A DNA stretch of 64,000 nt from Warburgia ugandensis. Taxonomy: Eukaryota > Streptophyta > Magnoliopsida > Canellales > Canellaceae. The translations under genes were made by a program, and so were the position numbers. The notes beneath the pieces were generated by a model that was not told the origin of the DNA, did no database searches, and saw only the letters and a program-made list of their open reading frames with translations. How positions within the stretch are numbered: position 1 is the stretch's first letter; each line of letters opens with the position of its first letter. This document shows, piece after piece, positions 48,011 through 58,808 of the stretch. The stretch spans positions 41,549,217-41,613,216 of the forward strand of contig CP141139.1 in assembly GCA_035236585.1 (NCBI GenBank), written 5' to 3'.

Positions 48011-49424
48011 TTTTGTAGAAAGAGTCCTTAAAGCCCAAGAAGAAGATACAGCAACTCAAGAATTATGTGAAAAGAAAGGATTTGTTAAGGGGACAGATGG
48101 GGGCATACGTTTTCAAGAGAGATTGGTGGTTCCTTCAAATACATGTCTGAGAAAGGAGTTGATACAAGAAGCCCATCGACCAAAGTTTTCTATACACCAC
48201 TGGAAGTACAAAGATGTATCAAGATTTAAAAGAAACTTTTGGTGGGAAGGCATGAAGAGAGAAATAGGAGAATTTGTGGCTAAATGTCTAAATTGTCAAC
48301 AAGTAAAGGCTGAACACCAAAGACCAGCTGGAATGTTACAAACATTGGAACTTCCAGAATGGAAATGGGACAATATCACTATGGATTTTGTAGTGGGATT
48401 GCCAAGGACTAGAGCAGGCCATGACATGATTTGGGTGGTGGTGGATAGGTTAACAAAGTCAGCACATTTCCTACCAATTAGACAAAACCAATCGGTTGAC
48501 AATGCGGCTAAGTTATACATCAAAGAAATAGTAAGACTTCATGGGATTCCACTATCCATTATCTCGGATAGGGATGGAAGATTTACTTCAAGATGTTGGA
48601 AGAGTGTACAACAAGCCTTGGGAACCTCAATTAAACTCGGTCTGACATTTCACCCTCAAACGGATGGTCAATCGAAAGGACTATTCAAACCTTAGAAGAT
48701 ATGTTGAGAGCATGTGCATTAGATTGGAAAGGGAGTTGGGATGAACATCTTCCTTTAGTAGAATTTGCATACAACAACAGTTTTCAAGCAAGTATTGGTA
48801 TGGCACCATATGAAGCATTGTATGGACGGCCATGTCGATCCCCAACCTGTTGGAGTGAAGTTGGAGAAAGGAGGCTGATAAAGTCAGAATTAGTGGAACA
48901 ATGTATAGACAAGGTCAGATTGATACAAAAGAGGTTGTTAACAGCACATAGTCGACAAAAGAGTTACGCGAGATAAAAGACGTAGAAACACGGAATTTGA
49001 TGTTGGGGAGCACGTATTTCTAAAAGTATCACCTATCAAAGGAGTAATGAGGTTTGGAAGCAAAGGAAAACTTAGTCCTCGATTCATTGGTCCGTTTGAA
49101 ATCTTAGAAAGGGTTGGTCAAGTGGCATACAAATTAGCCTTACCACCCCAACTCTCAGAAATACATAGTGTCTTTCATGTGTCTATGCTAAGGAAGTACC
49201 TCCAAGACGACACTCATGTACTTCAAAGGGTGCCGAAGAGCTAAAGCCTGACCTAACCTTCGAAGAAAAGGCAATACGAATTCTGGACCGCAAGGAACAG
49301 GTTAAGAACCAAAAGCATTCCGTTAGTCAAGGTCCCGTGGCAACATCACTCTATTGAGGAAGCCACATGGGAAACTAAGTAGAAATGAGGAAGACACACC
49401 CTAGTTTGTTTGAGTAAGTATCGT
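48011..49424 (+). pseudogene. pol: Integrase and chromodomain segment of A1
   Basis: Contains a zinc-binding part (H..H then CLNCQQ), and a catalytic core with WDNITMDFVVGLP (Asp), IISDRDGRF (Asp) and LVEFAYNNSFQASIGMAPYEALYG (Glu). The C terminus has GPFEILERVGQVAYKL and HVSMLRKYL. Frame breaks: a stop at 48693-48695 after QTDGQSKG, a stop at 48974-48976 after SRQKSYAR, small shifts around 48190, and several in the chromodomain part after 49230. The first two are at the same places in A2. The segment after 49240 has lost bases relative to A0 and A2, so the chromodomain is not readable here. Confidence 0.8.
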
Positions 49425-49464
49425 ATTACAAATTTCGAGGACGAAATTGTTGTAAGGGGAAGAT

Positions 49465-52400
49465 TGTAATAACCCCAATTTTTGTAAATTGATTGAGAAA
49501 AATCAATAAAGTTTGAATTTCGGATATTTTGGGTGAAATATTAGGATATCTTGTTATAAAAGTATAATCAAATATAAAATTGAAATTTAAACTTAGCAAA
49601 CCCTTCAAAATGACTGCAAGCACGACAAATTTCGAATTCGGATGAGAAATCCTTAAGTTTTTCATTTTTTGGACAAAAGGGGTAAAATAGTAATTTTACC
49701 CAAAAATCAAAATATTCCAAAAATCAAAATATGAAACATCAAAATTTAGAATGTACTAAGAAATACGAATCCAACGCCACTAAGTACACTCAAATCCGAG
49801 ATCATGGGAATAAAACCCAAAGTTTTATGCATAAAGGGCAAAACGGACTTTTTACACCATGTGGGGCCCACATGGGGACCACCACGTCCCCAACAACCAA
49901 ATTGATTAGCAGCCCATGTGAAACATGGGTCAACAAAGATCAGCTAGTCATGGGGTTAGGTATGGGAGCATTAAAGACTTTCATGCCATTTTATATTAAA
50001 AAATAACATATTATAATCATGAAAAAGACCCAAAATGCCTATAAATACAACCCCAAAAATCTTCCAAAAATCCTCATACAATCCCCACGAAATTATCTTC
50101 AATCTCCTTGAAAAATTAGATCTAGAATTCCTCTCAAAACCCCAAAATTTCCAAGAGCTAAATCTCTTTCCAATTTGTTTTTCTTTTTAGATTAGAACAA
50201 GAGACCTAAATTCAATTAGGCACTCTGTTCTAGATCTAATTTGATCAATTCCACCATCCAAAACATCCCAACACATCTATTCTACAAAACCCCCAAAGGA
50301 ATTTCAAGATCCAACGGTTCAAACAACGGTATTTACGCGAAAGGTGGATTTTAGGCTATATCGTCATCAACAAGGTATTTTTTTAATTGGGCATGTAAAT
50401 CAGGTTTTCTCCCCAATCAAGTAAGTGGAAATCCTTTTCATATATTTTTAGTATTGTTTTATGTAAATTTTATTTTACTGTAATTAATTTTGGTAATAAA
50501 AAGATAAAAATAAAGTAAACAACAGAACCCTTAATTAGGGATGATGGAGTGCTCAGATGAGAAATCTGACTGTACCAATCGATCCGTAAGGGTCCAAAAC
50601 CCACAGGGTAGAAGTTTCATCAAAATCAGAGACCTTTTGGGCCCTCAATTGCAAGAGGATTGATTGGACGGTCCAGAAGGGACTGTCCGATCTCCAGATC
50701 AGACGACGCCCAAGACGCCCGCGTGACGCACCGTCGGAACGGCGCATGCGATACGCGTGGGGCGTCGGTTCAAGCGCAATGAAGGCGCGTCCATAAAAAG
50801 GACGAGCGGACGCGCCTAGCGACAGCCCGGTTTGCGGGCGCGCGGACGACGGGCGTTCCGCTCGTCCCGTCCGCGTCTGTGGACGTCCCACAGTCGCGCT
50901 TGGGAGTTTCTTCCCAGCGGACGCGCCCGACGACCCCGGTTCGTTCCGCTCGGTTCGTTCCGCCTGCCGTTCCGCCCGACTAATCTGGGCCGTTCCTTCC
51001 TTGGGCCCAGATCAAATCTAGGCCCTAGGAAGGACTGTGAACTTCCAGGATCAATTCTGGAGTCATCTGAACTCCAAATTGAGATCGGAAAGAAGCTATG
51101 GAAAGCTTGAAACCTCTATTTTCTTATAGAATAATAAAAATGACATGTTATTCAATAAAAACTTTCTGTATTTAAGAATTAAGTTTCCAATTACATAGAT
51201 TTTCAAGATCTGAGATGATCAGATCTTAGAAACATGTTTTAATAATGATCTAATACTTGAATAAAGTTATATCTATGTTTAAATTGGATATATATGAGAT
51301 ATATTAAGGGATCTACCCTTTATGATAGAAAAAAAAAATAAAAAATACAAAGGGACCCACTTGATCAATGAGATCAAGTGTGATCAGATCCTTGGGATGG
51401 AAAGAATAATTGTTTATATGATGAAATCCAAGAAAATCATGGATGGATTATGATAAAAATAGATCAATGTGATCTTTTGACCTTAATAGAGAAAATTCTC
51501 TAAATATAACTAAAGTCCTTAATCAAAGGAAAAGATCTAAGATCAAATGGTTGGATCATAAGTAAAGGGTTCTAAAAATGTAAATCTAATTAGTTTCATT
51601 TTATGTTATTATGTTATAAAGCATGCTAGTATAACATTTAGAGTTTATGTGTTCATTCTTATCATAAGTTGCTAGAGTTAATTTAAGTACCTTGTCTCAT
51701 TTTCATTTAATGTTAAATTAAGTAGTTTTATGCTTTAAATTTATAATTCATTTATAGTTGAATGTTAGTAGTAGATTTACTTGTTATGAGATAAAGAGCA
51801 TAAAACATCAAAAATGCATTCTAATGAGAAAGTAGAGTTTCATGACACAAATAAGAATGGAGTACTTTGGACTTAATTAGTAAGGGCTATAGTTAGTAGG
51901 ACAATATAAGGATTATCAAATCCTTGGCCCAAATTAGGAAAAGAATAATAAACCCCATGAATGACATTATAAATATTCATGGACTTAATTAAAATCCATT
52001 AGAAAGAGTACTTAGGGTAAACATGCTTCTAGGAACCTTATGAAAGGTTGAGCTATGGTCATTCTAGTGAATGATGAACATAGTGGTTAAGGGGTTATCT
52101 AATAGAGCCTCGCTCTTCCCCTACCTTCTGGTGACGTTTGTGAGGTCTAAACGCCTCCTTACATGAGGATTGAAGTAACCACTTTGTGTTCACCCATTCA
52201 ACTAGTAAGCCTTAGCCAATTGGAAATAAGAGGAGCAATCTAGATTTAGGCTTGAATAAGCTACCTTCAACCATGCACATTAACTGGTTGAATAATAATC
52301 ATAAGAGCATAAAAGGTTCGTAAATTACCTAACCCTAATAAAAACAGTAAGTAAGATAAGGATGATCAAACAAGATCTATTAAATCTTGGATGATCAAGA

Positions 52401-54165
52401 ACAATAAAGATAAGAACACTATATTGTACTTAGTATGTATGTTTAGTATACTTGTTATAGTTATTTAGATTAGATAATCCAAACCCTTGATCAAAGGTGA
52501 TTCAAGGAAGAAAACCAAGATCATCCTCCATAGGGATGATCCAAGAACTGAACTTAGATCAAAGAAGAACTAGATGATAGAAGATCTAGGACCTTGATCT
52601 TTATCAACATGAGTAGATTGTCAATCAAAGGATCTATGAAAGATCAAGATCAAGGAGATGAACATACAAAGACTTAGAGATAGAAAAATACTTAGATATG
52701 AATGATCTAAAGATCATTCTAAACATCAGATCTAGTGATCAATAGGATTGTTCATAATTTATATATTGACAATATGTATGGATGTACAGATTACATACAT
52801 CGGTCAAGATCATGGAAGATTGGGGAAAAGAGATCAATCCTTAAAGGTAGGAGGATTTGATTAATGCATTTACATGAGATATTCATGATTGTACTCATGA
52901 TCTTATGTTGACAAGAGTAATGATAATACTTGTAGTAAATCTCTTGAAAACCTTATGATCCAACCAAACACCTATAAGATGGTTAAGGACTAAACTATAA
53001 GTGAATAGGGAACTAGAAAATATTTCAGCCCTAAGTAAACCGACATATGGTCTGATATATATGAAATCTATTTTACATACAAGCTTGGAGGCTTGTGAGT
53101 TTGTTTTAATAGGCATGAGCCTAGGGGATGCTATTGCTAGAGGAGTTATGAGGGTTTGGCCACCCGCTCCTTGAAATTTGATGATATGATGATACCTTGC
53201 CCAATGAGAGGCTAAAAGTCGGGTGGTGGCAATTATGGGAAGGCCACCACTGTGAAAGTCTTGCCCCCCCATACGGGCAGTGACATAATATTTTCCACCG
53301 TGGTATCAGTGGTGAACAGGGCAGTTATCCGAGCGCGCTAGTACGGATCAGACTGCAGCATAGCAACCTTTCTGATTATTTTGCACTATGATGCATATGG
53401 AATAGGCATAGTGAAATGCCTTATGTTATAGCATAATGAAATGCTAGGTAATTGTATATTACCAATGTTTCCCAAGAAGGGAAATTCCCAGTATGAGATT
53501 AGCTGTAATACGAAATTCTCAAAATGAAGAGAATTGATCAGCTTAGTTGGGAATGATATTTGACTATTTTCACGAATTTAACTGGTTTACCCATGAAGGG
53601 TATGTATGTATATAGATATACATAACTTACAAAGTAAAGAGTATGTTTGAGGATAATGAGATTATGAAGTATTGGAATTACATTGTCAATTATTATGTTC
53701 TTGAATCCCCTACCAAGCATTGCTTGCTGAGATATTGTACTTGTTGCAATATCTCGGATCCAGGGAAGGAGAGTTAGGAGCTGAAGACTATAGAAGACTT
53801 GAAGAGAATAATCTTCAAGGTATACCCTTGAAGACATGTATTTTTCTTTGTTGAGAGTTTTATTGTATGGTGAGCTTGAGTTTTGGATTATGTAATTTGG
53901 ACAAGTATTGTACTAAATTTGGGTACATCTTGTGAACCACTGGATGGATCCTGGAGTTTAATAAAAGTATATTCCTTCAATGGAATTTTATTTTGTACAC
54001 AAATTGTACTTATGTTATGTATGAAGTGGTGACTTGGGTTTTCAAAACAAGTTCTAAAGAAAAGAATTTCCGCTGCTTTGTTTTGCGAAAAATTTTTACA
54101 CTCTTAAGGGCCCTGCCTTTCAAAATACTTTACAAATCATGTTTTCAAAAACCCGGGTCGTCACA
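49465..54165 (+). repeat. LTR2 of family A (4.7 kb)
   Basis: TGTAATAACC to GTCACA, directly preceded by the A1 polypurine tract and directly followed by the A2 primer binding site. It is therefore both the 3' LTR of A1 and the 5' LTR of A2. By eye it is nearly identical to LTR3. It contains the TATA box at 50039, a CpG-rich block at about 50640-50990, the 204-bp segment missing from LTR1 and GATC-rich stretches. Confidence 0.95.
50039..50047 (+). promoter_or_regulatory. TATA box of LTR2
   Basis: CTATAAATA, conserved in all three A LTRs. Confidence 0.6.
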
Positions 54166-54167
54166 GT

Positions 54168-54179
54168 TGGTATCAAAGC
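54168..54179 (+). other. Primer binding site of A2
   Basis: TGGTATCAAAGC is complementary to the 3' end of plant initiator tRNA-Met with one mismatch. It starts two bases after the LTR. Confidence 0.85.
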
Positions 54180-54295
54180 GATTCATCCAGTCACAGTACA
54201 GTACAAATATGTCCAAAAGAGAGATTATAATCCATGTCTAGATTAAGATAGAAATAGTTGTATAGAGGACTGATAGAATTTTGGTTTATGAGCAG

Positions 54296-55282
54296 ATGCC
54301 ACCAAAGAGAGTTACAAGGCAGACAGCTCAAACCACTCCAGACGACAATATGGAGAGAGTAACCATGAGTAATATGGAAGAGATGATGACAAGGATGTTA
54401 AGGAACCTCCTTCCTCACCTACAACAGCCCCAGAGTTCATCACCTCCTGTAGAAATACCAAGTACGCAGGCTCAGGCTCAGCCTGAGGTGAGACATACTA
54501 CACCAACACCACCACCAGCTACTCCCACACCTGGACAAGGGCAATCTTCCCTTGTACCAAGTGATGAAGTCGGAAACTTCCCATTAGGACCAGAAAAGAT
54601 TGACAAAATGCTGGAGAGATTTCAAAAGAGGGTTTCAATGTATGATGGTAAGGGTGAAGCTGAAAAAGCTGAAGAATGGATATATGAAGTTGAAAAGACT
54701 TTTAGTGCACTACGTACTCCTTCAGAGTTGAAAGTGAAATTTGCCACATATTTATTCAAACAAGAAGCTGCATTTTGGTGGAGATCAGCTAAAAACACCT
54801 TCTTCTCGAATTCTGAAGATACTACATGGGAAGAATTTAAGGAAGTATTCAACCATAAATACTTTCCTTCTCATGTACAACAAAGGAAATTGATAGAGTT
54901 CTTGAACCTAAGGCAAGGGGATATGTCAGTAGTGGACTATGATAACAAGTTCACACAACTAAGGAGATTCGCGCCTCATGTGTGTGACACAGAAACACAC
55001 ACTGTGGATCGATTCATTGAAGGTCTTCACTCAGGGCTGAAAGTAAAGGTGCTAGGTACTAAACCCACTACCTTGACAGATTGTGTAGAAATGGCTTCCA
55101 AGTTTGAAGATGAGTACAAAAAGGGTCAAATTACCAAGTTCAGTGGAGGAGGACACAATAACCCAAGGCCTTTCCAGAAGAATAAAAGACCTTGGAACAA
55201 TTTTAAGCCTCAAAGAAATCAAAGGAACAATGCACCAAGGCCAAATAGACAGCCATGTCCAAGATGTAGAAAAATTTCACCA
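54296..55282 (+). CDS. gag: Gag polyprotein of A2 (capsid part intact, frame shift before zinc knuckle)
   Basis: ATG at 54296 (MPPKRVTRQT) is the first Met after the primer binding site in the right context; an A3 copy starts the same way at 63634. Residues about 15-100 are low-complexity, rich in Pro, Gln and Thr. A Ty3/gypsy-type gag domain follows, with AEEWIYEVEKTF, AAFWWRSAKNTF, WEEFKEVFNHKYFP, MSVVDYDNKFTQLRRFAP and DRFIEGLHSGLKVKV. Then come the basic NNPRPFQKNKRPWN stretch and CPRCRK. Near 55270 an extra A in a homopolymer, absent from A1, shifts the frame; the true continuation (HQGNICP, zinc knuckle) is in the next frame. Gag forms the virus-like particle and packages element RNA. 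Confidence 0.85.
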
Positions 55283-55835
55283 AGGCAATATCTGTCCACG
55301 ACCTATACAACAACAACCACAACGATTTCCAATCAAGTGCCACAATTGTGGGGAGTATGGACATATCGCCGCCCACTGTACCAAACCATTGGCAGTCAAG
55401 GAAGCAAAATTAGAAATTGCTCCTCGACACCCAGGAAGGGTTTTCGCTATCACTGACGGCCAAGCTGGACCATCCAATGCGGTAATTGAAGGTACACTAC
55501 TTGTAGCAGACAACTATGCCAAAGTATTGTTTGATTCTGGATCTACGCATTCCTTTATATCTTGTGAATTTGCATCTAGTATACAACTATCAGTGAAAAA
55601 CTTGGGATTTGATTTAGATGTAACAACTCCAGTTGGAAAAATAATTAAACTACAAGAATACTTGCATAATGTACCCCTAGAGGTATTGGGCAAAAGAATG
55701 GACATAGACCTCATTTTGTTGAACATGGAGGATTTTGACATCATATTGGGTATGGACCGGTTAGCAAAATCTTGGGTAGTTATGGACTGTCACAAGAAGA
55801 AACTCACATTTAGTATACCAGAGAGGAAGTATTAA
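55270..55835 (+). pseudogene. pol: Zinc knuckle and protease segment of A2
   Basis: Continues gag in the neighbouring frame: HQGNICPRPIQQQPQR, the CCHC knuckle CHNCGEYGHIAAHC, then an aspartic protease with DSGSTHS and ILGMDRL (W to R relative to A1). It stops at TAA 55833-55835, the same place as in A1. The protease would cut the polyprotein during particle maturation. It is open but out of frame with both its neighbours. Confidence 0.8.
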
Positions 55836-56770
55836 CACAGTATGGGAAACACAATGACTTAGACAAATCCATCATCTCAGCTATGAAGGCAGTCAAACAT
55901 ATGACCAAGGGGTGTCAGGCATTTTTAGCAACAGTGGTTTCTTTAGATGGTGAACAGCCCAGATAACAAAATTGAAGTGGACAGGGAATTCTAAGATGTT
56001 TTTCCTGAAGAACTACCAGGGTTACCCCACACCGAGAAATTGAGTTTACCATTGAAGTAATTCCTGGTACAACTCCAATTTCTAAAGCACCTTATAGGAT
56101 GGCCCCAGCAGAGTTGAAAGAGTTAAAAGGACAATTGCAAGACTTGTTAGAAAAAGGGTTTGTTAGACCAAGTAGTTCACCATGGGGAGCACCAGTAATA
56201 TTTGTCAAGAAGAAGGATGGGTCAATGAGATTATGCATTGATTATAGAATGTTGAACAGTGTCACAGTGAAAAATAGATATCCCTTACCACGCATTGATG
56301 ATCTCTTTGATCAACTCCAATCTGCTAAGGTCTTTTCTAAAATTGATCTTAGACCAGGATATCATCAATTGCGTATTAAGGATGAAGACATATCCAAGTC
56401 AGCATTCAGAACTCGATATGGGCATTACGAGTTTTTAGTCATGTCTTTTGGGTTGACTAATGCACCAGCAGTGTTTATGGATTTGATGAATAGAATCTTC
56501 AAAGAATTTTTGGATAAATTTGTGATAGTATTTATCGACGATATACTGATTTACTCTACCAGTATCAAAGAACATCAAGAACACTTACGAATTGTACTAA
56601 ATACCCTCAGAGCACATAAACTGTTTGGTAAATTTAGTAAGTGTGAATTCTGGTTAGAGAAGGTCAATTTTTTAGGTCATGTAATTTCCAAGAATGGAGT
56701 AGAAGTGGACCCCACCAAGATTGAAGTAGTAATGAATTGGGAGAAACCTAAAACGAATGTAAATACGTAG
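55836..56770 (+). pseudogene. pol: Reverse transcriptase segment of A2
   Basis: The open core is 56099-56770 (223 codons). Conserved blocks are at about residues 22-32 ([11 protein letters not shown]), 46-53 (CIDYRMLN), 81-90 ([10 protein letters not shown]), 112-123 ([12 protein letters not shown]) and 145-148 (FIDD, catalytic Asp pair). [22 protein letters not shown] follows in separate words. It lacks the internal stop of A1. The linker from protease (55836-56098) is frame-broken, and a stop at 56768 is shared with A1. Typical of Ty3/gypsy reverse transcriptases in length and motif order. Confidence 0.87.
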
Positions 56771-57350
56771 TTTTCTTGGACTAGCGAGGATACTACCGTA
56801 GATTCATTCAAGGGTTCTCTCGTCTAGCTCTTCCTATGACTTCCTTGACAAGAAAGGGGGTACCATTCACTTGGTCAGAAGACTGTGAAAATAGTTTTCA
56901 AGAGCTTAAGAAGAGATTAACTACAGCACCAGTATTGACCTTGCCAGCTGGGAGTGGGGGATATGAAATATACTGTGATGCTTCAGGCAAAGGGTTAGGA
57001 GGTGTGTTAATGCAACATGGGAAGGTCATTGCTTATGCATCTAGACAATTGAAGAAACATGAAATAAATTACCCAATACATGACTTAGAATTGGCAGCTG
57101 TAGTGTTTGCATTGAAAATTTGGAGACATTATTTGTATGGGGAAAAATTCAATGTATTTATGGATCATAAGAGTCTCAAATACATCTTCACTCAGGCTGA
57201 TTTAAATATGAGACAAAGAAGATGGATAGAGTATATCAAAGACTACGATTTTGCCATCCAATACCATCCTGGAAAGGCAAATGTAGTAGCTGATGCATTA
57301 AGTAGACAACCAAGAGCTCTACTGACAAACATCACAATTAAATCAGCTTT
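56771..57350 (+). pseudogene. pol: RNase H segment of A2
   Basis: The open frame is at 56836-57621. It has [31 protein letters not shown], a [11 protein letters not shown] motif in which Thr before the catalytic Asp is Met, and [16 protein letters not shown]. The short stretch 56771-56835 (FLGLAG-like) is out of frame with both sides; an extra base in a CGAGG word near 56787 differs from A1. Confidence 0.85.
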
Positions 57351-58503
57351 TGTAGAAAGAGTCCTTAAAGCCCAAGAAGAAGATACAAGAACTCAAGAAT
57401 TATGTGAAAAGAAAGGATTTGTTAAGGGGACGGATGGGGGCATACGTTTTCAAGAGAGATTGGTGGTTCCTTCAAATACATGTCTCGAGAAAGGAGTTGA
57501 TACAAGAAGCCCATCGATCAAAGTTTTCTATACACCCTGGAAGTACAAAGATGTATCAAGATTTAAAAAGAAACTTTTGGTGGGAAGGCATGAAGAGAGA
57601 AATAGGAGAATTTGTGGCTAAATGTCTAAATTGTCAACAAGTAAAGGCTGAACACCAAAGACCATTTGGAATGTTACAAACATTGGAACTTCCAGAATGG
57701 AAATGGGACAATATCACTATGGATTTTGTAGTGGGATTGCCAAGGACTAGAGCAGGCCATGACATGATTTGGGTGGTGGTGGATAGGTTAACAAAGTCAG
57801 CACATTTCCTACCAATTAGACAAAACCAATCGGTTGACGATGCGGCTAAGTTATACATCAAAGAAATAGTAAGACTTCATGGGATTCCACTATCCATTAT
57901 CTCGGATAGGGATGGAAGATTTACTTCAAGATGTTGGAAGAGTGTACAACAAGCCTTGGGAACCTCAATTAAACTCGGTCTGACATTTCACCCTCAAACG
58001 GATGGTCAATCGAAGGGACTATTCAAACCTTAGAAGATATGTTGAGAGCATGTGCATTAGATTGGAAAGGGAGTTGGGATGAACATCTTCCTTTAGTAGA
58101 ATTTGCATACAACAACAGTTTTCAAGCAAGTATTGGTATGGCACCATATGAAGCATTGTATGGACGGCCATGTCGATCCCCAACCTGTTGGAGTGAAGTT
58201 GGAGAAAGGAGGCTGATAAAGTCAGAATTAGTGGAACAATGTATAGACAAGGTCAGATTGATACAAAAGAGGTTGTTAACAGCACATAGTCGACAAAAGA
58301 GTTACGCGAGATAAAAGACGTAGAAACACGGAATTTGATGTTGGGGAGCACGTATTTCTAAAAGTATCACCTATCAAAGGAGTAATGAGGTTTGGAAGCA
58401 AAGGAAAACTTAGTCCTCGATTCATTGGTCCGTTTGAAATCTTAGAAAGGGTTGGTCAAGTGGCATACAAATTAGCCTTACCACCCCAACTCTCATAAAT
58501 ACA
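57351..58503 (+). pseudogene. pol: Integrase segment of A2
   Basis: Three overlapping or adjacent frames (to 57621, 57404-58033, 58039-58314) together give the zinc-binding region ([21 protein letters not shown]) and the D-D-E core (MDFVVGLP, IISDRDGRF, LVEFAYNNSF). The C terminus at 58384-58496 has GPFEILERVG. Breaks: an added base near 57484 (CTCGAG against CTGAG in A1), a stop at 58031 and a stop at 58312, the last two as in A1, and a TAA at 58496-58498 where A0 and A1 have GAA. Integrase would insert the cDNA and make 5-bp duplications. Confidence 0.83.
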
Positions 58504-58759
58504 TAGTGTCTTTCATGTGTCTATGCTAAGGAAGTACCTCCAAGACGACACTCATGTACTTCAAAGGGTGCCAGAAGAGCTAAAGCCTGACCTAACCTTC
58601 GAAGAAAAGGCAATACGAATTACGGACCGCAAGGAACAGAAGTTAAGAACCAAAAGCATTCCGTTAGTCAAGGTCCTGTGGCAACATCACTCTATTGAGG
58701 AAGCCACATGGGAAACGGAAGTAGAAATGAGGAAGACACACCCTAGTTTGTTTGAGTAA
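58499..58759 (+). CDS. pol: Integrase C-terminal tail with chromodomain, A2
   Basis: Open from just after the TAA at 58496-58498 to TAA 58757-58759, 80 codons from the internal ATG. It has HVSMLRKYLQDD, DRKEQKLRTK and VLWQHHSIEEATWETEVEM, as in A0, with only a Leu to Thr change (RILDRK to RITDRK). It is the readable copy of the chromodomain-like targeting tail typical of Tekay/Del elements. As annotated it is only the end of pol; the ATG is not a true start. Confidence 0.8.
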   Translation: MHSVFHVSMLRKYLQDDTHVLQRVPEELKPDLTFEEKAIRITDRKEQKLRTKSIPLVKVLWQHHSIEEATWETEVEMRKTHPSLFE

Positions 58760-58795
58760 GTACTGTATTACAAATTTCGAGGACGAAATTGTTGT

Positions 58796-58807
58796 AAGGG
58801 GGGAAGA
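58796..58807 (+). other. Polypurine tract of A2
   Basis: AAGGGGGGAAGA directly before LTR3. Confidence 0.8.
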
Positions 58808-58808
58808 T

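Larger units (their letters stand above)
45807..49464 (+). mobile_element. Family A internal region A1, 5'-truncated
   Basis: Begins inside gag (equivalent to 55145 in A2) and runs to the polypurine tract at 49454-49463. The 5' LTR, primer binding site and most of gag are missing. The left junction to LTR B3 carries short shared sequence (GGAGG). Otherwise it is near-identical to A2. Confidence 0.9.
54166..58808 (+). mobile_element. Family A internal region A2, full length but frame-broken
   Basis: Runs from primer binding site to polypurine tract with gag, protease, reverse transcriptase, RNase H, integrase and chromodomain in order, the Tekay-type Ty3/gypsy layout. About 4.6 kb. There is no target duplication at the outer LTR edges because further family A sequence continues on both sides. 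Confidence 0.93.

Noticed and set aside
52895..53272. Minus-strand frame in LTR2, repeated in LTR1 and LTR3
   Set aside because: Length and start differ between copies, there is no known domain, and it sits in a non-coding LTR.
55277..55744. Minus-strand frames opposite the protease of A1 and A2
   Set aside because: Antisense shadows of the gag-pol coding sequence.
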